A program made the position numbers and the translations under genes. 64,000 bases of DNA, taken from the NCBI GenBank assembly GCA_905221605.1, contig CAJNDS010002790.1, positions 1,088,810 through 1,152,809 on the forward strand, given 5' to 3'. This document shows positions 62,861 through 64,000 of this stretch, in pieces. How positions within the stretch are numbered: the first letter of the stretch is position 1; every line of letters starts with the position of its first letter. The stretch is from Symbiodinium natans. Its lineage: Eukaryota; Sar; Dinophyceae; Suessiales; Symbiodiniaceae. Below the pieces are notes generated by a model, which ran no database searches, had not been told where the DNA came from, and worked only from the letters and a program-made list of their open reading frames with translations.

Positions 62861-63468
62861 CCAAGAAGGAAAAGTAACATCAGATATAGGGAGGGACATT
62901 GAAGAGCTCCTCTCTTTACTTAGTCATTCCCTTTCCTCTCTTCTTATCTGTTGTTTTCTTCGCTTCAAAAAGCAAAATAAGGGAAAAGAGATTTCCTGAA
63001 GAGGAGGGCACCTATTGAAGAGCTCCTGTCTTTACTTAGTCATTCCCTTTCCTCTCTTATCCGTTGTTTTATTCGCTTCAAAAAGCAAAATAAGCGAAAA
63101 AAGATTTCCTGACGAGGAGGGAGGGCACCTATCTGTAAAGAGCAATCGTTTAGAGGGGAACAGGAGAAGAGGAGCGAGAGAGAAGGACAGAGGAGAGATA
63201 CAGGGAATCCAATTTCAGTGGAATAGCAAAGAAAAGAATAGAAGAGAGATGAATAGAGAAGAGGGAGAGACAAAACAAGGCGCAGAGAAGATGGCACTCT
63301 TCTTTATCTATCCTATCTCCCTTATCTCTCCCTTCCTTCTTTCTTTTCCAGATAAGAACAACTAAAGAGGAATGATTATGAAAAGGAGAAGAGTAAGGAA
63401 AGGAGCAGAAGAGATAGGCCGAGAAGAGGGATATGATGAAGTACGGCAAGGTCCACGCGCAACGTCTG

Positions 63469-63986
63469 CCCAGAATTAAATAATTTAAATACTTTAAATC
63501 CGAAAGGGGCGTTTCGGATTTAAATTATTAAAATTATTTAATTCTGGGAAGGGGGGGGGCCCGGTCCTGCCCCCCCCCTTTTCGGATCTAAATTATTTAA
63601 ATTATTTAAATTATTTAAATTATTTAAATTATTTAAATTATTTAAATTATTTAAATTGTTTAAATTATTTAATTCAGGGGGTGGAATTAAATAATTTCAA
63701 TAATTTCGATCCGAAAGGGGGGTTCGGATGTAAATTATTTAAATTATTTAATTCCCCCCCCCCGGAATTAAATAATTTAAATAATTTAAAGAATTTGAAT
63801 AATTTAAATAATTTAAATAATTTAAATAACTTAAATAATTTAAATAATTTAAATAATTTAAATCCGAAAAGGTGGGGGGGGCAGGCCCGACCAGGCCCCC
63901 CCCCTTCCCAGAATTAAATAATTTAAATAATTTAAATCCGAAACGCCCCTTTCGGATTTAAAGTATTTAAATTATTTAATTCTGGG
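63469..63986. repeat. Near-perfect palindrome of about 518 bp
   Basis: 63469-63548 is itself a hairpin (CCCAGAATTAAATAATTTAA ... TTAATTCTGGG around GGGGCG). 63907-63986 is its inverse (loop CGCCCC). Between them, G/C tracts (63549-63585 and 63863-63909) and AAATTATTT arrays also mirror each other, with the centre near 63718 (ATCCGAAAGGGGGGTTCGGAT). The Asn/Leu-repeat frame across it is an artefact. Confidence 0.85.
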
Positions 63987-64000
63987 AAGGGGGGGGGGGG

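Larger units (their letters stand above)
58621..63465. repeat. Higher-order tandem repeat, 2.1-2.25 kb period
   Basis: The landmark AGAGGGGAACAGGAGAAGAG occurs at 58791, 60899 and 63152 (periods 2108 and 2253 bp). ACTCTTCTTTATCTATC and AAGGCGC(A/T)(A/G)AGAAGATGGC recur within each unit. Strand composition is purine/pyrimidine-biased (GAAGAGAGG). Many frames of 60-150 codons exist on both strands and are repeat artefacts. Two full units and a partial third. Confidence 0.85.

Noticed and set aside
58691-63449. Many frames of 60-150 codons on both strands
   Set aside because: All lie in the higher-order repeat, recur with each unit, differ in frame between copies and have low complexity.
63681-63917. 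78-codon frame with Asn-Asn-Leu repeats
   Set aside because: Product of the AAATAATTT array inside the palindrome, not a protein.
1-64000. Window considered as a true chromosome end
   Set aside because: Telomere-type units occur in both orientations, with variants and unique DNA between them, and do not run to either edge of the window. They are interstitial.
1-64000. tRNA and rRNA genes
   Set aside because: I looked for conserved tRNA B-box-like words and rRNA-like conserved stretches and found nothing convincing. A dedicated search would be needed to exclude a tRNA.

Overview
The window looks like nuclear DNA of a dinoflagellate, probably of the Symbiodiniaceae type. This is inferred from the sequence, not from any database match. 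The reasons are: interstitial TTTAGGG (plant/alveolate-type telomere) repeats through about 41 kb; GC-rich genes packed head to tail on one strand; short introns (about 70-120 nt) of which several need GC or GA donors with AG acceptors; and pyrimidine-tract/AG sites a few bases upstream of start codons, as expected for spliced-leader trans-splicing. Other alveolates with TTTAGGG telomeres (chromerids) are not excluded.

Layout. (1) 1-760: degenerate telomere-like repeat, two copies of a foldback element and part of another. (2) 1.7-16.1 kb: a unidirectional plus-strand gene cluster. It holds a zinc-finger-like gene (with an in-frame stop), four or five orphan genes, an intact two-exon cytosine-5 DNA methyltransferase-like gene (13703-15208), and small downstream genes. 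The cluster is interrupted by an AT-rich foldback and telomere-like DNA at 9.0-9.6 kb, and by a large (GA)n block with a (CG)n hairpin that I place inside an intron. (3) 17.2-58.6 kb: a mosaic of telomere-like arrays (TTTAGGG or CCCTAAA and local variants), at least seven families of short foldback (MITE-like) elements, homopolymer tracts, and dozens of GC-rich exon-sized islands of about 80-450 bp. Many islands are open in a plus-strand frame. They usually have CCCTAAA on the left and TTTAGGG on the right. (4) 58.6-63.46 kb: a 2.1-2.25 kb higher-order tandem repeat, each full unit carrying five nested units of about 190 bp. (5) 63469-63986: a palindrome of about 518 bp made of AAATTATTT repeats and G/C tracts.

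The strongest unexplained observations are: telomere-like arrays lying inside foldback elements whose uninterrupted copies occur elsewhere in the window; the converging arrays that bracket exon-sized islands (either fused telomere-capped fragments, or introns bounded by inverted telomere repeats); and the methyltransferase-containing gene cluster, which is flanked on both sides by repeat mosaic and could be a captured cassette.

Limits. Intron boundaries were found by hand from frame continuity. No homology search was possible. The coding status of single 80-100 bp islands is weak, because open frames of that size are common by chance in GC-rich DNA.
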